A stretch of 40,198 nt of DNA from Lentilactobacillus parafarraginis DSM 18390 = JCM 14109 (lineage in GTDB: Bacteria; Bacillota; Bacilli; Lactobacillales; Lactobacillaceae), in assembly GCF_001435895.1 (NCBI RefSeq), contig NZ_AZFZ01000009.1, forward strand, positions 30,091 through 70,288, given 5' to 3'. The notes under the pieces are model-generated. The model did not search any database, was not told where the DNA came from, and saw only the letters and a list, made by a program, of their open reading frames with translations. The translations under genes and the position numbers were made by a program. Positions 1-8,801 of this stretch are shown here, in pieces. The number at the start of each line of letters is the position of its first letter. The stretch's first letter is position 1.

Positions 1-47
1 GTCTCACTCTTTTTAGCTATTCTGTCACAATTTCACTCTTGAATGGA

Positions 48-1322
48 CTAGTTTTCTGATGCACCACTGGTTGCGTCAACGTCGCCGCCATCATTGGTTG
101 CTTCGGGAGTATCGACATCCTCCGACGCCCCAGTATCCGCGTCAGTCTTAGAATCGGCATCATTGGATGAAGCGCCGGTTGATGCATCCACCTTCGCGTT
201 TGGATCAGCTACTAATTTCTGCCCGGTTTGTGCAAGATACCATTTGATCGTTGGGATTAAATCAGCGACAAATTCGTTAATCCCAACATAGTCACCGTCC
301 GCATTATGCATCGCTTTGTAATAGTGAACAACAAACCGATCGGGACCGTTGCCTGGTACCGGCATGCTGACCAAATCAGTCTTGCCGGTTCTCAACGCGT
401 GAATGACCGCCTTAACGCCGTGAACAGCCCGTTTTGGATGCACGTTAGCTAACGGATCCCCAGCCTGTCCCGGTGTCCGAGGAGCCAACATCTTTTTAGC
501 ATCAGCCATCCGATTGTAGTAAATAAACTGATTATTGCTGTCTGCATAAGTCAGCTCGATCGGCATCGAATTGAGGAAGTAGTTCAGCTGATCAACCGTC
601 AAAATCCCCCGATCCAGTTTTACATAGGTATTGCCGTCGACAGCGTTCACCTTTTCAGCAGCTTTTTCAACCCAATCATCCGCCGTCATATCAACGCCTT
701 CAATGGTCGTCTCAATTTTGCCGCTTGCCGTTAAATCTTCATTTTCAGCTTCACCGTCATCACCTGTTTTATCATTCATCATGTTGATCACCTTCACAAA
801 TTTCAAGAATTTCTGCAGCGTTGATGAAAGGAAGGAAACTGTTTTTTCGTCTTTGAGATTGCCATTCTCGTCAAAGGCTTCCTTCACGTTAGCCAGTAAG
901 AACTCATTTCCTGGAAAAACAATCGCGTTGACACCGGGAGCTTCCAAAATTTGCCGCAAATTTAACTGAGCCCGTGATGAGCCCTGTTGGTAATAAGACG
1001 CGCCAACAATCATGACCGGTTTACCGGAAAATGGATGGACGTTAAATGACAGCCACTCCAAAGCACTCTTCAAAGCAGCGGTAATCGTATGATTATGTTC
1101 AGGGGTTGCGATGATCACCCCATCGGCATTTGAAATTTTTCGATTCAAATACTGAATCGCGCCTGAATTGGTAATATCATTGTCCTGATCAAACATTGGC
1201 AGATCGTCAATGCTCAAAATATCAATATCAACAACGTTACTAAAATGGTTGGCAATAAATTCAAGCAAGGTCCGGTTATATGATTTATCCTCAACGGTTC
1301 CAGCAATTCCAACTAATTTCAT
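48..1322 (-). CDS. NADPH-dependent FMN reductase fused to a PAS-like domain
   Basis: The 424-residue protein has an N-terminal flavodoxin-like NADPH_FMN_red domain (about residues 1-175; [10 protein letters not shown] at the start, IIATPEHNH in the FMN-binding loop, PVMIVGAS). After an acidic linker comes a second domain (about 235-370) resembling the PAS domain found at the end of DUF438-type proteins, with FIYYNR and a DPLANVHP motif. The last 50 or so residues are Asp/Ser/Ala/Thr-rich low complexity. The N-terminal half is clearly paralogous to the upstream gene, which lies 18 bp away in the same direction, so the two are probably co-transcribed. By family it should reduce flavin, quinone or azo-type acceptors in the cytosol; the true substrate is unknown. 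The ATG start has an AGGAG site 10 bp upstream. Confidence 0.8.
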   Translation of the reverse strand: MKLVGIAGTVEDKSYNRTLLEFIANHFSNVVDIDILSIDDLPMFDQDNDITNSGAIQYLNRKISNADGVIIATPEHNHTITAALKSALEWLSFNVHPFSGKPVMIVGASYYQQGSSRAQLNLRQILEAPGVNAIVFPGNEFLLANVKEAFDENGNLKDEKTVSFLSSTLQKFLKFVKVINMMNDKTGDDGEAENEDLTASGKIETTIEGVDMTADDWVEKAAEKVNAVDGNTYVKLDRGILTVDQLNYFLNSMPIELTYADSNNQFIYYNRMADAKKMLAPRTPGQAGDPLANVHPKRAVHGVKAVIHALRTGKTDLVSMPVPGNGPDRFVVHYYKAMHNADGDYVGINEFVADLIPTIKWYLAQTGQKLVADPNAKVDASTGASSNDADSKTDADTGASEDVDTPEATNDGGDVDATSGASEN

Positions 1323-1340
1323 AATTGTTCGCTCCTTATT

Positions 1341-1952
1341 TTAACCAAAGTCTTCGTGATCCAGCTTTTTAATAGCCACCCGGTTCACATCGGTGGTGTG
1401 CCACAATTCTTTTGAAATTTTGACAAATTTCTCAAAGTCGGTAAACAGCGCGTCCAGTTGATCGATCTTCTCCTTATCGGTCAGGTTACCCTGATCATCA
1501 AAGGCACTGAGAACGTTACCAACCAGGTATTCTGAACTCGGCATAATTCTTGCGCCAAGTTCCGGTGAATCCAGCATTTGCCGCAAATGTGCCTGGGCTC
1601 TTGAAGTTCCAAGGGCCCCAAACGATGCGCCAATAATCATCACCGGCTTATCTAAGAATGGATGGATCCCGTATGATAACCACTCCAACGCATTCATCAA
1701 AACGGCGGGAACGGCGTGATCATATTCTGGCGTCGCGATGATCACCCCATCGCTGGCGTCAATTTTTTTGGCAATGTCCTTTGCTCGCTGGGGCACTTCA
1801 CGGTCTGCCGGCTTGTTAAACATCGGCAGTCCGCTGACTTCAATAATCTCAATGGCCGCCTTTTGATCAAAATGCCGTTTCATAAACTGCAACAGTTGCC
1901 GATTGGTTGATTGTTTGGTATTTGTTCCAACCAGTGCAATATACTTATTCAT
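1341..1952 (-). CDS. NADPH-dependent FMN reductase family protein
   Basis: This 203-residue protein is a single-domain NADPH_FMN_red flavoprotein with a flavodoxin-like fold. It has a GTNTKQSTNR nucleotide loop near the N terminus, [11 protein letters not shown] and PVMIIGASFG. Many blocks (ALEWLS, HPF, KPVMI, SRAQ, LRQ) are shared with the downstream fused reductase, which points to local duplication. It is the first gene of the pair. The ATG start follows an AAAGGGGA site. The upstream 399-bp intergenic region is AT-rich and holds an inverted repeat that may be an operator. The redox partner and physiological acceptor cannot be read from the sequence. Confidence 0.82.
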   Translation of the reverse strand: MNKYIALVGTNTKQSTNRQLLQFMKRHFDQKAAIEIIEVSGLPMFNKPADREVPQRAKDIAKKIDASDGVIIATPEYDHAVPAVLMNALEWLSYGIHPFLDKPVMIIGASFGALGTSRAQAHLRQMLDSPELGARIMPSSEYLVGNVLSAFDDQGNLTDKEKIDQLDALFTDFEKFVKISKELWHTTDVNRVAIKKLDHEDFG

Positions 1953-2027
1953 AGAATTTGTCCCCTTTATCTAATTGTCATTAGCTTCAGCACGATTGTT
2001 AGCATGCGTTCTCAATATTCGAATTGG

Positions 2028-2043
2028 TGAATGAGACCATTCA
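2028..2043. promoter_or_regulatory. Inverted repeat, possible operator for the FMN reductase pair
   Basis: TGAATGAGACCATTCA is a perfect 6-4-6 inverted repeat 75 bp upstream of the first FMN reductase start. On the minus strand it lies about 5 bp downstream of a TATAAG hexamer (2048-2053), where a repressor would cover the transcription start. Operator function and the regulator are inference. Confidence 0.3.
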
Positions 2044-2302
2044 AATTCTTATATCGTATATCAGAATATAATTTTATTATATATCATTTTGATACAAACA
2101 TCACTAATTATCGTAAAAAATATTTATGAAAATGATTAGATCCCCAATTTACATTTTATTAACAGCGGGAAAGCAATCGGTTTCATTTCCGTTGTAACAG
2201 TTAAATCTCGAAACATCAACGTTTTCTGACCGGTTTTTAAATCAGCCTCCCAAAATGACCGGAAAAATGAAATATCTTTCACAATCCCTAGTTCATTATA
2301 CT

Positions 2303-2347
2303 AAAAAACGACCAAGACTTCGATGATAATGGCATCAAGCCTTGGTC
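2303..2347 (-). terminator. Rho-independent terminator after thiN
   Basis: On the minus strand, GACCAAG/CTTGGTC arms with an extended imperfect stem (arms about 2337-2347 and 2310-2320) are followed by TTTTTT. It lies a few bases beyond the thiN stop and closes the long minus-strand block. Confidence 0.8.
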
Positions 2348-2351
2348 ATTT

Positions 2352-3014
2352 CTAATTGTAACGATTAATATCTTTGCTTTGAATGACACACATCACGCCG
2401 CTAGCGAACTTGAACTTGGCGGTTTCACCTACAAATTCATTACTGGCAAGTGAAATTGGCCGCTTGACCCGATAATCATCCAAGCGATACTTTTCATCAA
2501 ATAGTGTCAGATGATCCATCGGCGTTAGCGCCACAAACGCCAAATACTTTTTATCCGGCTCCTTCTTAATTTCATACTCGCCGGGCAAAAAGAACGTGAT
2601 GGTGTTTTGCTGATCAATTAAGCGAATTTTTGGTGCAAACGGGCGAAACCGCGGCTCCAATACCATCCACAGATTTGCTAAAAAATGGTCCAGACGACCG
2701 CCGGTGGCACCATATATATCAAGACGGTCCGCATGGTGTTCCTCAAGGGCGACTTTCAAGCCAAGCTGGGTATCCGTATCATCCTTTTCCGGAATTGACT
2801 GGCGAATATCCTTCACGTGAGTTTTTACCAACTGCAATTCGTTTGGTTTTAACGAGTCGAAATCACCAATTGCGACAATTGGATCAATTCCCATATCGAT
2901 CAGGTGCAGGTTCCCCCGATCAATTCCGATCCAATCGCCCTTCACACGGCCAGCCTTTAAATCAGCCGGCCATAAATCAATCGGTCCACCGACCAAAAGA
3001 TTGAGTACTTTCAT
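2352..3014 (-). CDS. thiN: Thiamine pyrophosphokinase
   Basis: The 220-residue enzyme transfers pyrophosphate from ATP to thiamine to make thiamine diphosphate. Family motifs are visible in order: an IGDFDSL block (about residue 50), KDDTDTQLGL (about 78) and GATGGRLDHFLAN (about 102), the acidic metal- and thiamine-binding segments. Length fits the Bacilli ThiN family (about 210-220). The start ATG overlaps the rpe stop as TAATG, so translation is probably coupled. The rsgA-rpe-thiN order is the usual one in Bacilli. It is the last gene of its transcript, with a terminator directly downstream. Confidence 0.93.
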   Translation of the reverse strand: MKVLNLLVGGPIDLWPADLKAGRVKGDWIGIDRGNLHLIDMGIDPIVAIGDFDSLKPNELQLVKTHVKDIRQSIPEKDDTDTQLGLKVALEEHHADRLDIYGATGGRLDHFLANLWMVLEPRFRPFAPKIRLIDQQNTITFFLPGEYEIKKEPDKKYLAFVALTPMDHLTLFDEKYRLDDYRVKRPISLASNEFVGETAKFKFASGVMCVIQSKDINRYN

Positions 3015-3667
3015 TATTTTGTCGCGTCCTTCAATGCTTGAATTCGCGATACTGGCGCATCGGCGTCGAAAATGTACGAGCCGGCAACGGCAACGGTTGC
3101 CCCTGCTTGATAGGCGCCGACAACGGTGTGATCATTCACCCCGCCGTCAATTTCAATATCGAACTTGAGCCCCTGATCCTTCTTAATCTTATCTAATTCA
3201 GCAATCTTTTTAACGGTTTCCGGCAAAAACTTCTGACCACCAAATCCTGGATTAACCGTCATCACTAAGACCTGATCAACCATGTATAGAACCGGTGTGA
3301 TAGCCGAAACCGGTGTTCCAGGATTGATGACAACCTCAGCTTTGACGTTTTTATTTTTGATCATCTGGAGTGCCCGGTGAATGTGGGGTGTCGCTTCGGT
3401 GTGAACGCCGATAATATCCGCACCAGCGTCCGCAAAGTCATCGATGTATCGTTCCGGATTCTGGACCATCATATGAACGTCCAATGTCAGATTGGTAATT
3501 GGCTTAATCGCCTTTACCCACCCTGGGCCGTAAGATAATGCCGGGACAAACGCGCCATCCATGATATCAATATGGAGCAGCTCGGCACCCCCCTTATCAA
3601 CCATTTCGATATCTCGCTGTAAATTAACGTAGTCCGCACTCAAAATTGATGGCGCAATCTTAATCAT
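3014..3667 (-). CDS. rpe: Ribulose-phosphate 3-epimerase
   Basis: It interconverts ribulose 5-phosphate and xylulose 5-phosphate in the pentose phosphate (and phosphoketolase) route. The 217-residue TIM barrel shows IAPSILSADYVNL at the N terminus, HIDIMDGAFVP (metal-binding His/Asp), MTVNPGFGGQKF and EIDGGVN (catalytic Asp and phosphate binding). I chose the ATG at 3667: it gives the canonical MIKIAPSI N terminus and has GAGGAAG six bases upstream. A GTG five codons earlier also opens the frame and overlaps the rsgA stop, but would bury the ribosome-binding site. Its stop overlaps the thiN start. Confidence 0.95.
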   Translation of the reverse strand: MIKIAPSILSADYVNLQRDIEMVDKGGAELLHIDIMDGAFVPALSYGPGWVKAIKPITNLTLDVHMMVQNPERYIDDFADAGADIIGVHTEATPHIHRALQMIKNKNVKAEVVINPGTPVSAITPVLYMVDQVLVMTVNPGFGGQKFLPETVKKIAELDKIKKDQGLKFDIEIDGGVNDHTVVGAYQAGATVAVAGSYIFDADAPVSRIQALKDATK

Positions 3668-3678
3668 ATTCAACTTCC

Positions 3679-4572
3679 TCACTTTTTATAATTTGGTTTT
3701 CGGTTCTTAATATCAGTATACAACTGTAAATAATTTTCGTAACGACTTTTCATAATTTTATTTTGCTGCACCTCTAATTTAACTTCGCAATCCGGTTCAT
3801 TGACGTGCATGCAGCCCCTAAATCGGCATTTAACGCCAGCGCGTTTAAATTCCGGGAAATAGTTGGTTAACGCCCGAAAATCAATATCAAACGTATCATA
3901 CGATGAAAATCCAGGCGTATCAGCAATCAAGCCGTCATTGACATTCAATAACGCAACCCGTCTGGTTGTGTGCTTACCCCGATTAAGGGCGGTGGAAATT
4001 TTTCCGGTTTCCAAGTTGAGATCAGGCGCCAAATGATTGAGCAGCGTTGATTTACCAGCCCCGGTTTGGCCCATGATCACATTTTCCTTATTTGAAAATA
4101 ATTTACGCAATTCCGTCAACGCATCGCTTGAAAATGCCTGTTCCGGAAAAATGACATCGTATGGAATTGCCCGATACCCCGCCACAACTGTGGCTAATTT
4201 TTCCCGCTGTTGAGCGGTTAAAAGATCGGTCTTGGTGAAATAAATGACCGGTTGAATCCCACTCATCTCAAGGGCGATTAGCTGACGGTCAAGCAGATTA
4301 GTTGAAAATTCCGGCTGGGTTGCCGCTGTGGCCACAATTGCCTGATCAATGTTGGCAATTGGCGGCCGAACCAACGCATTCTTTCGTGGTAACACACTCA
4401 GAATGTAACCCTTGTCACCATCCTCAATCTGAAACTCAACGTCGTCACCCACCAAGGGCGTAATTTTCCGCTTTCGAAAGTTCCCCCTGGCACGAGTCCG
4501 ATACAATTTGCCGTCTTCAGCGTGGACATCATAGAAGCCCGCCAAAGACTGATAAATTTTTCCCTTTAGCAA
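3679..4572 (-). CDS. rsgA: Ribosome small-subunit-dependent GTPase A
   Basis: This is the circularly permuted GTPase that checks late 30S subunit maturation. The 297-residue protein has an N-terminal OB fold (about 1-65), then G4 TKTD (about 113), G1 GQTGAGKST (about 168) and G3 DTPGFSSY (about 220), the permuted order typical of RsgA/YjeQ. A C-terminal zinc module follows with CRFRGCMH and a further Cys (EPDCEV). The start is TTG, with GAGAGGTG about 5 bp upstream. A terminator separates it from the kinase gene upstream. In Bacillus subtilis the homologue (CpgA) is a substrate of the PrkC kinase, so the adjacency is functionally sensible. Confidence 0.95.
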   Translation of the reverse strand: MLKGKIYQSLAGFYDVHAEDGKLYRTRARGNFRKRKITPLVGDDVEFQIEDGDKGYILSVLPRKNALVRPPIANIDQAIVATAATQPEFSTNLLDRQLIALEMSGIQPVIYFTKTDLLTAQQREKLATVVAGYRAIPYDVIFPEQAFSSDALTELRKLFSNKENVIMGQTGAGKSTLLNHLAPDLNLETGKISTALNRGKHTTRRVALLNVNDGLIADTPGFSSYDTFDIDFRALTNYFPEFKRAGVKCRFRGCMHVNEPDCEVKLEVQQNKIMKSRYENYLQLYTDIKNRKPNYKK

Positions 4573-4589
4573 TTAATCACCTCTCTAAC

Positions 4590-4632
4590 AAAAAAAGTTA
4601 CTTCGCCCTTTATTATACAGACAAGTAACTTT
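4590..4632 (-). terminator. Terminator between the PASTA kinase and rsgA
   Basis: On the minus strand a perfect 10-bp stem, AAAGTTACTT / AAGTAACTTT, with a 19-nt loop is followed by a T7 tract. The stem is AT-rich and the loop long, so read-through into rsgA-rpe-thiN is possible. Confidence 0.72.
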
Positions 4633-4648
4633 ATTTTGCAGTTTTTTA

Positions 4649-6709
4649 TTAGTGGGAATCGTACGTAATATTATTATCCCGTAAAATGGTTTTCCCATCG
4701 CGAACCACTTTATAACGGCCAGTTTCATTCTTAGTCAACTTAAATGGCAGCATCACCGTCGTATCTTTGGTAATCACCATCTGCTTGTAAACGGTTGAAA
4801 AATCATGGTCATGGTCCTTTAGATAGATAAGCACGACGTTTTCACCCGAACCGGTTGTACTACTTGCAGTTTCAGAATCACTCTGATCGGATGGCGTTTG
4901 CGCTTGGACACTCCCGTTAAGGCTTGACTCAGATGATGATTCATCGGTGGCATTCTGGAAGTAGGGAATGGTGACCTTCACATTAAAACTTTTGATTTCA
5001 TCTTGGGATTTTGCTTTTGGCCCTCGTGATAACCAAACGGCAACGTTTCCCCCTTGCTGAATGCTCGTTTGCGCAGCGGGTGACTGGCTGACAACCTTCC
5101 CCTTTGCCTCCCGGTTAGAATAAACGTAGTCAAAGGTTGGATTAAGCCGTTCCTTATTTGCATAGGACACAACCTGGGCCTTGGTCATCCCGGTCAAGTT
5201 CTTCAAAATGACCTGTTGGATGCCGGTTGAAACAACAAATGTCAGCGTGTGGGTCTTCGGATTGACGCGGTCACCAGCCGCAAAGTCTTGCTGGAGAATC
5301 TTACCAGAACGAAATGTCCCGGATGGCGCATTTCGCCGGCGAACTTTAAATCCTTGTGCTTCCAGCTTGCGCTTCACTTCGCTGTAATCCTGGCCGACAT
5401 AATTATCAAGCCGAACCTTCTTGATTCCCGAACTAACAACCAGGGCAACCCGGGTATTTTTCTTGACCCGGGTATTTTCCTTGGGGTCAGAAGAAATGAC
5501 TCGATTACGGTCAACCTTGACGCTGTGCCGGTGTGTGACTTTGCCAACTTTCAAGTCAGCACTCGTCAATTTTTCAGTGGCATCACTTCTTAACGTGCCC
5601 GTGATCACCGGCACGGTTGTTCGACTATTTGCACTCACTAGGAAGATGACTGCAAAGACAAGGACAAGAAACCCAATGATTCCGGCAATCAGCCAGCGGC
5701 GCCGATGACGAAATCGACGCCGCTTGGGCGCCTTTTCAGCTGCTGGCTGAGTCGTTTGCCCATCCTTAGCTGCCGGCGACTGGTTTAACATCTCGTTTTC
5801 AGGCAGTGCTGAAAACGGCATCACCCGGGTTTGTTCGTTAAGATCATTTTCAACTTGGGGAACTTCAAATTTGGGTTCGTTCGCCCGGGATTTATCGAGC
5901 GATGTATTCAAATCAGCCGCCAAATCACCAACCGTCTGATAGCGGTCCTTAGGATCTTTGGTGGTTGCTTTCAAGACAACGTTTTCTAAAGCCTGCGGAA
6001 TTCGCGGATCAAAGTCCCGGACCGACGGCATCGGCTCCTGAGAATGTTTAATGGCAATGGAAACCGCCGTGTCCCCATTGAAGGGCACCTTGCCAGTTAA
6101 CACTTCGTACAAAATAATTCCCAGCGAATAGATATCTGATTGCTTGGTGGCCATCTGCCCCTTGATCTGTTCCGGTGACAGATAGTGAATCGACCCAATA
6201 ATGGACTTGGTCTGAGTCATTGTATCTTCACTTTCAAGCCGTGAGATGCCAAAATCAGTAATCTTGATATACCCATTCTTATCCACCAAAATATTCTGCG
6301 GCTTTAAGTCTCGATGAATAATATTGTGACGGTGAGCCTCACCCACCGCCGAACAAATTTGCTCCATAATGTCGACAACTTGAGCGTAAGGAATTGGAAA
6401 ATGATCTTTGATGTATTGCTTCAGGTCTTCACCATTCACGTATTCCATTACCAGATATTGCATCCCCTCAACTTCGTCAACGTCATAAATTCCGACGATG
6501 TGGGGGTTATCCAGCTCAGTTGCCGCTAAGGCTTCATGTTGGAACCGTTTCTTGGCTTTAGGATTGTCCCGAAAATCTAATCGCAGCAATTTGACCGCAA
6601 CTTCACGATCCAAAATAAGATCCTGGGCCAAATAAACGTCGGCCATTCCGCCCTCGCCCAGGCGATCAACGATTTTGTAACGGCCGTTGAGAACGTATCC
6701 CTTATTCAT
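4649..6709 (-). CDS. prkC: PASTA-domain serine/threonine protein kinase (PrkC/StkP/PknB type)
   Basis: This membrane kinase senses muropeptide or lipid II and controls cell-wall growth and division. The 686-residue chain has a Hanks-type kinase domain (about 10-270) with GEGGMADVY, the ATP-binding Lys at about residue 40, HRDLKPQN, DFGIS and SPEQIKG. A disordered linker with an RRRFRHRRR basic stretch precedes one transmembrane segment (about 340-360). Three extracellular PASTA repeats follow (about 365-570), then a C-terminal domain interrupted by a Ser/Gln/Thr-rich insert. The ATG at 6709 is chosen because it gives the usual MNKGY start and has GGAGG 9 bp upstream; it overlaps the end of the phosphatase gene by 8 bp. 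Confidence 0.95.
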   Translation of the reverse strand: MNKGYVLNGRYKIVDRLGEGGMADVYLAQDLILDREVAVKLLRLDFRDNPKAKKRFQHEALAATELDNPHIVGIYDVDEVEGMQYLVMEYVNGEDLKQYIKDHFPIPYAQVVDIMEQICSAVGEAHRHNIIHRDLKPQNILVDKNGYIKITDFGISRLESEDTMTQTKSIIGSIHYLSPEQIKGQMATKQSDIYSLGIILYEVLTGKVPFNGDTAVSIAIKHSQEPMPSVRDFDPRIPQALENVVLKATTKDPKDRYQTVGDLAADLNTSLDKSRANEPKFEVPQVENDLNEQTRVMPFSALPENEMLNQSPAAKDGQTTQPAAEKAPKRRRFRHRRRWLIAGIIGFLVLVFAVIFLVSANSRTTVPVITGTLRSDATEKLTSADLKVGKVTHRHSVKVDRNRVISSDPKENTRVKKNTRVALVVSSGIKKVRLDNYVGQDYSEVKRKLEAQGFKVRRRNAPSGTFRSGKILQQDFAAGDRVNPKTHTLTFVVSTGIQQVILKNLTGMTKAQVVSYANKERLNPTFDYVYSNREAKGKVVSQSPAAQTSIQQGGNVAVWLSRGPKAKSQDEIKSFNVKVTIPYFQNATDESSSESSLNGSVQAQTPSDQSDSETASSTTGSGENVVLIYLKDHDHDFSTVYKQMVITKDTTVMLPFKLTKNETGRYKVVRDGKTILRDNNITYDSH

Positions 6710-7451
6710 CTGGCATCGCCTCCGAATCAGCATACGCGATCAAGACCGTGATGTTGTCAAGGCCGCCATTCTGATTTGCCAGGGCAACCAACTGATTGCA
6801 CTTTGACTGAATATCATCATCCTGCTGGAGAATTGTTTCAATATCATGGTCATCAACCATGTTTGTCAACCCATCGGTGCACAATAAGATTTGATCGTTG
6901 GGCTTAATGGCATACGCTTTGAAATCAGCTGTTGAGTCATCATTGATTCCCAAGCTTTTGGTAATGATATTTTTGTAAGGGTTATTCTTGGCTTGGTCAG
7001 GCGTGATATCCCCGTGCTTCACAAGTTCATTAACGTAGGAATGATCCTCAGTAATCTGGGTTAATTTACCATCCGAGAAAACGTATCCGCGACTGTCGCC
7101 AATATTTGCGATCAGACTGTCGTTACCGTCAATAATTGCGGCAACCATTGTGGTCCCCATATCTTTCAAGCGCAGATCGGAATTGGATTGATCAATGATG
7201 GCGGTATTTTCCTGCGCGAGTTTATCAGTAAACCACTGCTGGAAGTCGTCCAATTCGGTAATAGTCGTTTTTTCAAAACTACTCCCAATGTGGGTGACCA
7301 CCATTTGAGAGGCGACCTCACCGGCATTATTGCCACCAATGCCGTCACTAATCAGCCCCATAATCATCCCGCTTTGATTTTCAAACTTTCCAACCGCATC
7401 TTCGTTTTTATCGCGAACCTTCCCGGTTGACGATTGATAGGCAATTTGCAT
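6702..7451 (-). CDS. prpC: PP2C-type Ser/Thr phosphatase, partner of the PASTA kinase
   Basis: This 249-residue cytosolic PPM/PP2C phosphatase removes phosphates placed by the adjacent kinase. Motifs appear in order: DKNEDAVG (N-terminal Asp), SDGIGGNNAGEVAS (metal-binding DGxGG), GDSRGYVF, LLCTDGLTNMV and LDNITVLI. Length matches Stp1/PrpC (about 245-255). The gene ends inside the kinase ribosome-binding region, an 8-bp overlap that should couple translation. rsmB lies immediately upstream, the fmt-rsmB-prpC-prkC order standard in Bacilli. The ATG start has an ACGGAGC site. Confidence 0.95.
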   Translation of the reverse strand: MQIAYQSSTGKVRDKNEDAVGKFENQSGMIMGLISDGIGGNNAGEVASQMVVTHIGSSFEKTTITELDDFQQWFTDKLAQENTAIIDQSNSDLRLKDMGTTMVAAIIDGNDSLIANIGDSRGYVFSDGKLTQITEDHSYVNELVKHGDITPDQAKNNPYKNIITKSLGINDDSTADFKAYAIKPNDQILLCTDGLTNMVDDHDIETILQQDDDIQSKCNQLVALANQNGGLDNITVLIAYADSEAMPDE

Positions 7452-7466
7452 ATTGTATCAGCTCCG

Positions 7467-8801
7467 TTATGATTTTCTAACCATTGAGCAAACGAAGAAC
7501 CCGTCCGAATCGAAATCATCAGGATAGATATTCAGCATCCCGTTCTCATCGGTTTTCAGGTCCATGTCGGTCTTGGTTGGTTGAACTTCAAACTCGGGAT
7601 GCGCGTCAATGAATTTCGCGATGACCCCTTGGTTTTCCTGCCGCACAATGGTACAAGTACTATACGTAATCGTACCACCTGGTTTGACTTTGTGGGCGAC
7701 AGCCGCAAGAATTTGACCCTGAATTTCAGCCAAATGATTGACGTCGGCCATTGTCTTATCGTAGCGAATTTCGGGTTTCCGTCGCATGAGTCCAAATCCG
7801 GTACATGGCGCATCAACCAGAATATGGTCAAAAAATTCATCGTCAAACTGTTCGTCGACCTTACGTGCATCCAGGGCATGGGTTTCGACGCGCTCGCTCA
7901 ATCCAAGCCGCTGGGCATTATGATTGACGTTGCGCAATTTGTTTTGGTGAATATCTAAAGCCACAACCCGGCCCTCTTTGAGATTAGCCGCAATTTGAGT
8001 GGTTTTTCCCCCGGGCGCACTGCAGGCATCTAAAATCAGATCATCGGTCTTAATTGGCATGGACTCAACCGGTAACATGGCGCTTTCGTCCTGAATAGCA
8101 ACCAATCCATCATCAAAGAACGAACTGTGCAGGACTTGGCCCTTCTCAAGGACCAGGCCCTCACTGGCCACTTCGCTGGGATGCGGGTCAAAGCCAGCTT
8201 TACTGAGCTGACCCAATAAATCTGATTTGGAAATTTTATGTTTATTAACGCGAACTGACTGTTTTGGCGCGCGGTTTAAGGAACGAAAGATGGTCGCTGC
8301 CTTTTTTTCGCCCAGCTGATCCGACACCAATTTGACCAGCCACTGCGGAACACTGGTCTGAATGGAAAGCCGTTCAAGCGGATCTTTAATATCGCTTGGA
8401 TTTGAAAGTCCCTTGCGATCCATTTGATGCAAAATCCCGGTTACAAAACGTCTAGTACCATCGTGACCCATTGACTTGGCAATTTTAATCGACTCATCAA
8501 AAATGGCCCGTTTGGGAACCCGATCCAGATATTGAAGCTGATACATGGCGCTGTAAAGTAATTCTTTGACCCAATTCTCGGTCTTTTCCGGTTCCTTGAT
8601 AAAGGGTGCTAATTGATATTCTAAAGTTAACCGGTGTTGAATGACGCCGTACACAATTGTAGTAAACAGTCCCTTATCGACGTCACTCATTGAGGTTGAC
8701 TCGATAACCGAATTAATTTGAAGATTTGAATAGGACCCGTTACTGGTTCGCATGAGCGTGCGTACAGCCAGTTCGCGAGGATTATTTGTTTGATATTTCA
8801 T
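7467..8801 (-). CDS. rsmB: 16S rRNA m5C967 methyltransferase
   Basis: The 444-residue enzyme methylates C5 of cytidine 967 (E. coli numbering) in 16S rRNA using SAM. It has an N-terminal NusB-like RNA-binding domain (about 1-140) and a Rossmann methyltransferase domain with DACSAPGGKTTQIA (SAM binding), VDAPCTGFGLMRR and YSTCTI, the last two carrying the paired Cys used by m5C enzymes. The start ATG overlaps the fmt stop as TAATG. It is the usual neighbour of fmt and prpC. Confidence 0.94.
   Translation of the reverse strand: MKYQTNNPRELAVRTLMRTSNGSYSNLQINSVIESTSMSDVDKGLFTTIVYGVIQHRLTLEYQLAPFIKEPEKTENWVKELLYSAMYQLQYLDRVPKRAIFDESIKIAKSMGHDGTRRFVTGILHQMDRKGLSNPSDIKDPLERLSIQTSVPQWLVKLVSDQLGEKKAATIFRSLNRAPKQSVRVNKHKISKSDLLGQLSKAGFDPHPSEVASEGLVLEKGQVLHSSFFDDGLVAIQDESAMLPVESMPIKTDDLILDACSAPGGKTTQIAANLKEGRVVALDIHQNKLRNVNHNAQRLGLSERVETHALDARKVDEQFDDEFFDHILVDAPCTGFGLMRRKPEIRYDKTMADVNHLAEIQGQILAAVAHKVKPGGTITYSTCTIVRQENQGVIAKFIDAHPEFEVQPTKTDMDLKTDENGMLNIYPDDFDSDGFFVCSMVRKS

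Larger units (their letters stand above)
1953..2351. other. 399-bp AT-rich intergenic region
   Basis: No convincing gene is present. The right end holds the thiN terminator. The left part, upstream of the FMN reductase pair, is very AT-rich (about 2050-2140), with TATAAT-like and TATAAG-like hexamers on the minus strand, and carries the inverted repeat described separately. I could not fix one -35/-10 pair with good spacing, so the promoter is inferred rather than located. A 26-codon open frame around 2150-2235 (minus) has no ribosome-binding site and is not called. Confidence 0.6.

Noticed and set aside
2150-2235. 26-codon minus-strand open frame
   Set aside because: No ribosome-binding site, no homology that I recognise, and length expected by chance.
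4604-4622. TATAAT hexamer within the loop of the terminator upstream of rsgA
   Set aside because: The best -35 at suitable spacing (CTGCAA, 18 bp) matches only three of six positions, so a promoter is not supported.
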